Of a stretch of DNA of 6,711 bases, positions 5,694 to 6,711 are shown piece after piece. Source of the stretch: Desulfovibrionaceae bacterium (GTDB lineage Bacteria; Desulfobacterota; Desulfovibrionia; Desulfovibrionales; Desulfovibrionaceae); NCBI GenBank assembly GCA_009783115.1, contig WRHT01000081.1, positions 1-6,711 of the forward strand, read 5' to 3'. Below the pieces are notes generated by a model that saw only the letters and a program-made list of their open reading frames with translations, did no database searches and was not told where the DNA came from. The position numbers and the translations under genes are program-made. The number at the start of each line of letters is the position of its first letter. The stretch's first letter is position 1.

Positions 5694-6711
5694 TTATCCT
5701 CGGTGGGGTTGGGCGCTCCTCTTGTCCCTTTCCGGCCGTAGAAGGGCCGCGATGATGAACAGTAAGGGCGCGCAGGCGGTCAGGCCGGTGATTTCAGCAT
5801 AATTCCGGTGGAAAAAAGTTTTTTCTTCCCGCGGCCAAGCCTGATGAACGCTATGGTAATCCTTGAACAAGGGGCCGACGTCGTCAATTCTTCCGGTGGG
5901 CGTAATCAGGGCGCTGGCGCCGGTATTGGTGGATCGCAGCATATAGCGGCCCTGCTCCACCGCCCGCATGGCGGCGAGCTGCAAATGCTGCCAGGGCGCG
6001 GGACTATCCGCGAACCAAGCATCGTTGCTCACGTTTACCAGAAGGTTGGCCCCGGAGGCAACCCTGGCCTGGGCCAGTTCCGGAAAGATGCTTTCATAGC
6101 ATACCAGGAGACCCAGGGAAAGAGAACCCTGGCGTAGTGGCCTCTGGTCGCGGCCGGGAGAAAATCCCCACCCTTGCAAAAATTCGCTGGCAAAGGGCAC
6201 GTACAGGCCCCTGGGAATATATTCTCCGAAGGGCACCAGGTGCTCTTTGTCGTAGTGTCCGGCATAGCTCCCTATGTCGTCAAGGAGCCAGACCCGGTTG
6301 TAGCTTTCCGGCTCCATTCCGTCGCTCTGCCCCGGAGCCCCGAAGAGCATGGGAATGCGGCGGCGCAGGGCGAGATCGCTGAGCAGGGCGTTCAGCCGTT
6401 GGCCGGTCTGGAAGAAAAAGGGCATGGCGGTTTCCGGCCAGACCAGCAAATCCGCCTGGCGGCCGAAACTGCTCTCCGACAGAGCCAAAGCCTTTTCCGA
6501 AAGACTGATATAATGCCGGACCGTTTCAGCCTGCCTGGCCGGATTCCATTTTTGGGACTGGTCGATATTGCCCTGGACTTGGGCCAGGATCACCGGGGGG
6601 CCTTGGTTTCCCTCCAGTAGGCGTACGGCCCCGTAAAACAGCAAGGCGGCAAAGAGCAGCAAGCCGGCGGCGGGAGGGGCGAAAAGCTCCAGGCGGCCGG
6701 GATTCCGGCCG
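5694..6711 (-). CDS. lnt: Apolipoprotein N-acyltransferase, C-terminal part (5' end outside window)
   Basis: Lnt is an inner-membrane enzyme that transfers an acyl chain from phospholipid to the N-terminal cysteine of apolipoproteins, the last step of lipoprotein maturation. The frame stays open to the window end, so the leftmost 338 residues seen here are only the C-terminal part; E. coli Lnt has about 512. Counting from the first complete codon (6710), a transmembrane helix ends near residue 33 (GLLLFAALLFYGAVRLL). The periplasmic nitrilase-type domain follows, with catalytic E93 in WPETAMP, K155 in DKEHLVPFGEY and C204 in VCYES, plus NDAWF at about 229-233. A final membrane helix lies at about 306-324, before a basic tail. 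The TTG at 6662 is not the start, because the upstream codons continue a normal Lnt sequence. The stop TAA lies one base before the prfB ATG (TAACATG). Confidence 0.95.
   Translation of the reverse strand, partial: GRNPGRLELFAPPAAGLLLFAALLFYGAVRLLEGNQGPPVILAQVQGNIDQSQKWNPARQAETVRHYISLSEKALALSESSFGRQADLLVWPETAMPFFFQTGQRLNALLSDLALRRRIPMLFGAPGQSDGMEPESYNRVWLLDDIGSYAGHYDKEHLVPFGEYIPRGLYVPFASEFLQGWGFSPGRDQRPLRQGSLSLGLLVCYESIFPELAQARVASGANLLVNVSNDAWFADSPAPWQHLQLAAMRAVEQGRYMLRSTNTGASALITPTGRIDDVGPLFKDYHSVHQAWPREEKTFFHRNYAEITGLTACAPLLFIIAALLRPERDKRSAQPHRG
5697..5701 (-). promoter_or_regulatory. prfB ribosome binding site inside the end of lnt
   Basis: GAGGA precedes TAAC and the ATG at 5692. The site overlaps the last codons and the stop of lnt, so ribosomes terminating on lnt can reinitiate directly on prfB. 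Confidence 0.7.

Noticed and set aside
6660..6662. TTG at 6662 as the start of lnt
   Set aside because: The frame remains open to the window end, and the protein would lack most of its membrane helices.
1..6711. CRISPR array, tRNA, rRNA, insertion sequence, toxin-antitoxin or defence cassette
   Set aside because: No repeated spacer pattern, transposase motif, cloverleaf-like segment or defence domain combination is visible. The ruvC and HU genes are normal housekeeping copies.

Overview
This 6.7 kb window looks like an ordinary chromosomal housekeeping region of a moderately GC-rich Gram-negative bacterium. Apolipoprotein N-acyltransferase and a heptose-bisphosphatase-like enzyme imply an outer membrane with lipoproteins and probably LPS. 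The beta-lactamase-fold/GAF/HD-GYP fusion and the style of the HU protein would suit a deltaproteobacterial (Desulfovibrionales-like) sulfate reducer, but that placement is inference from protein style only. The genes are tightly packed, and I see no mobile element, tRNA, rRNA or CRISPR array.

Left part (1-2384): a plus-strand gene, cut off at its 5' end by the window edge, encodes a three-domain protein (metallo-beta-lactamase fold, GAF, HD-GYP), probably a c-di-GMP phosphodiesterase with a regulatory or second enzymatic head. It runs tail to tail into ruvC (minus strand), and the two stop codons share a CTAG tetranucleotide. A 171 bp AT-rich gap (2385-2555) then separates ruvC from the divergently transcribed plus-strand HU/IHF-family gene. 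A good extended -10 promoter for ruvC can be read in the gap; no convincing HU promoter can.

Right part (2832-6711): HU ends at a hairpin terminator that also lies at the 3' end of a long minus-strand operon. In transcription order the operon is lnt (5' end outside the window), prfB, a 109-residue protein of unknown function, a MinD/FlhG-like P-loop ATPase, and a GmhB-like HAD phosphatase. Gaps are 1 nt, an 11 nt overlap, 26 nt and 7 nt, so co-transcription and partial translational coupling are likely. The operon joins lipoprotein maturation, translation termination, a spatial-regulator-type ATPase and heptose metabolism; no single pathway unites them.

The clearest special feature is the programmed +1 frameshift of prfB. 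The gene starts at 5692 and has an in-frame TGA after codon 25 in the classical CTT TGA C context, with a GGAGG Shine-Dalgarno-like element three bases upstream. Read through the shift it gives a 366-residue RF2 whose SPF and GGQ motifs fall at 205-207 and 250-252. Other points worth a look are the GmhB-like enzyme that has lost most of the zinc-loop ligands, the orphan FlhG-like ATPase without an FlhF-activating N-terminus, the unknown 109-residue protein, and several A8/A9 tracts in coding strands. I did not find evidence of a previously undescribed system.
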